Below, piece by piece: positions 15,943 through 16,873 of a DNA stretch of 16,873 nt. The translations under genes were made by a program, and so were the position numbers. Numbering within the stretch: the first letter of the stretch is position 1; each line of letters starts with the position of its first letter. Where the stretch lies: assembly GCA_003669575.1 (NCBI GenBank), contig QWOR01000176.1:1-16873 (forward strand), in the 5' to 3' direction. The notes below the pieces were generated by a model. The model ran no database searches and was not told the origin of the DNA. It was given only the letters and a program-made list of their open reading frames with translations. Source of the stretch: Planctomycetota bacterium. Its GTDB lineage: Bacteria; Planctomycetota; Planctomycetia; Planctomycetales; Planctomycetaceae.

Positions 15943-15947
15943 AGGAG
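15943..15947 (+). promoter_or_regulatory. Ribosome-binding site of ahcY
   Basis: AGGAG stands 8 nt before ATG 15956, and a second GAGG directly abuts the start codon. Confidence 0.75.
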
Positions 15948-15955
15948 TTCCGAGG

Positions 15956-16873
<918 letters not shown>

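Noticed and set aside
15816..15955. Possible SAH or SAM riboswitch ahead of ahcY
   Set aside because: ahcY is a classic SAH-riboswitch target, but the conserved core pattern could not be found here; only a weak GCAGG/CCTGC hairpin (15908-15925) is present.

Overview
The window reads as chromosomal DNA from a member of the Planctomycetes (Planctomycetota). This is inferred from several features together: an elongation factor G of the spirochaete/planctomycete/mitochondrial type, a secreted Cys-type sulfatase, a Tat-exported Gfo/Idh/MocA oxidoreductase, a leucine-rich-repeat lipoprotein with a Pro/Ala linker, a SecG with a long Ala/Pro/Lys/Glu tail, and short intergenic repeats built on GAAGCG/CGCTTC. 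The genus cannot be fixed from the sequence alone. The DNA looks moderately GC-rich (not computed). No phage, transposase, CRISPR, tRNA or rRNA was seen.

Layout. Positions 1-1886 (minus) hold fusA, cut by the window start and lacking its last residues. A 646-bp gap with several small hairpins separates it from a plus-strand pair: a secreted sulfatase (2533-4122) and a secreted thioredoxin-fold protein with a novel-looking N-terminal region (4306-6240). recA follows (6399-7466), with a candidate promoter/operator and a very strong intrinsic terminator. Two minus-strand genes come next: an LRR lipoprotein (7720-9081) and a Tat-dependent oxidoreductase (9337-10821). The LRR gene is bracketed by two copies of an intergenic repeat and has a perfect 12-bp hairpin just ahead of its start.

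From 11270 onward everything is on the plus strand and is core metabolism or housekeeping: DAHP synthase (aroF), triosephosphate isomerase (tpiA), secG, the YicC endoribonuclease, guanylate kinase (gmk), RNA polymerase omega (rpoZ, overlapping gmk by 11 nt), a terminator, and S-adenosylhomocysteine hydrolase (ahcY), cut by the window end.

How the genes fit together. tpiA-secG-yicC-gmk-rpoZ are closely spaced and probably one or two operons ending at the 15775-15815 terminator. aroF has its own structured leader. The sulfatase and oxidoreductase suit the polysaccharide-degrading lifestyle of planctomycetes but are not in an obvious shared operon. Nothing here is a clear new defence or mobile system. 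The most unusual items are the N-terminal triple acidic motif of the thioredoxin-fold protein, the repeat-bracketed LRR gene with its leader hairpin, the SecG tail, and the structured aroF leader.
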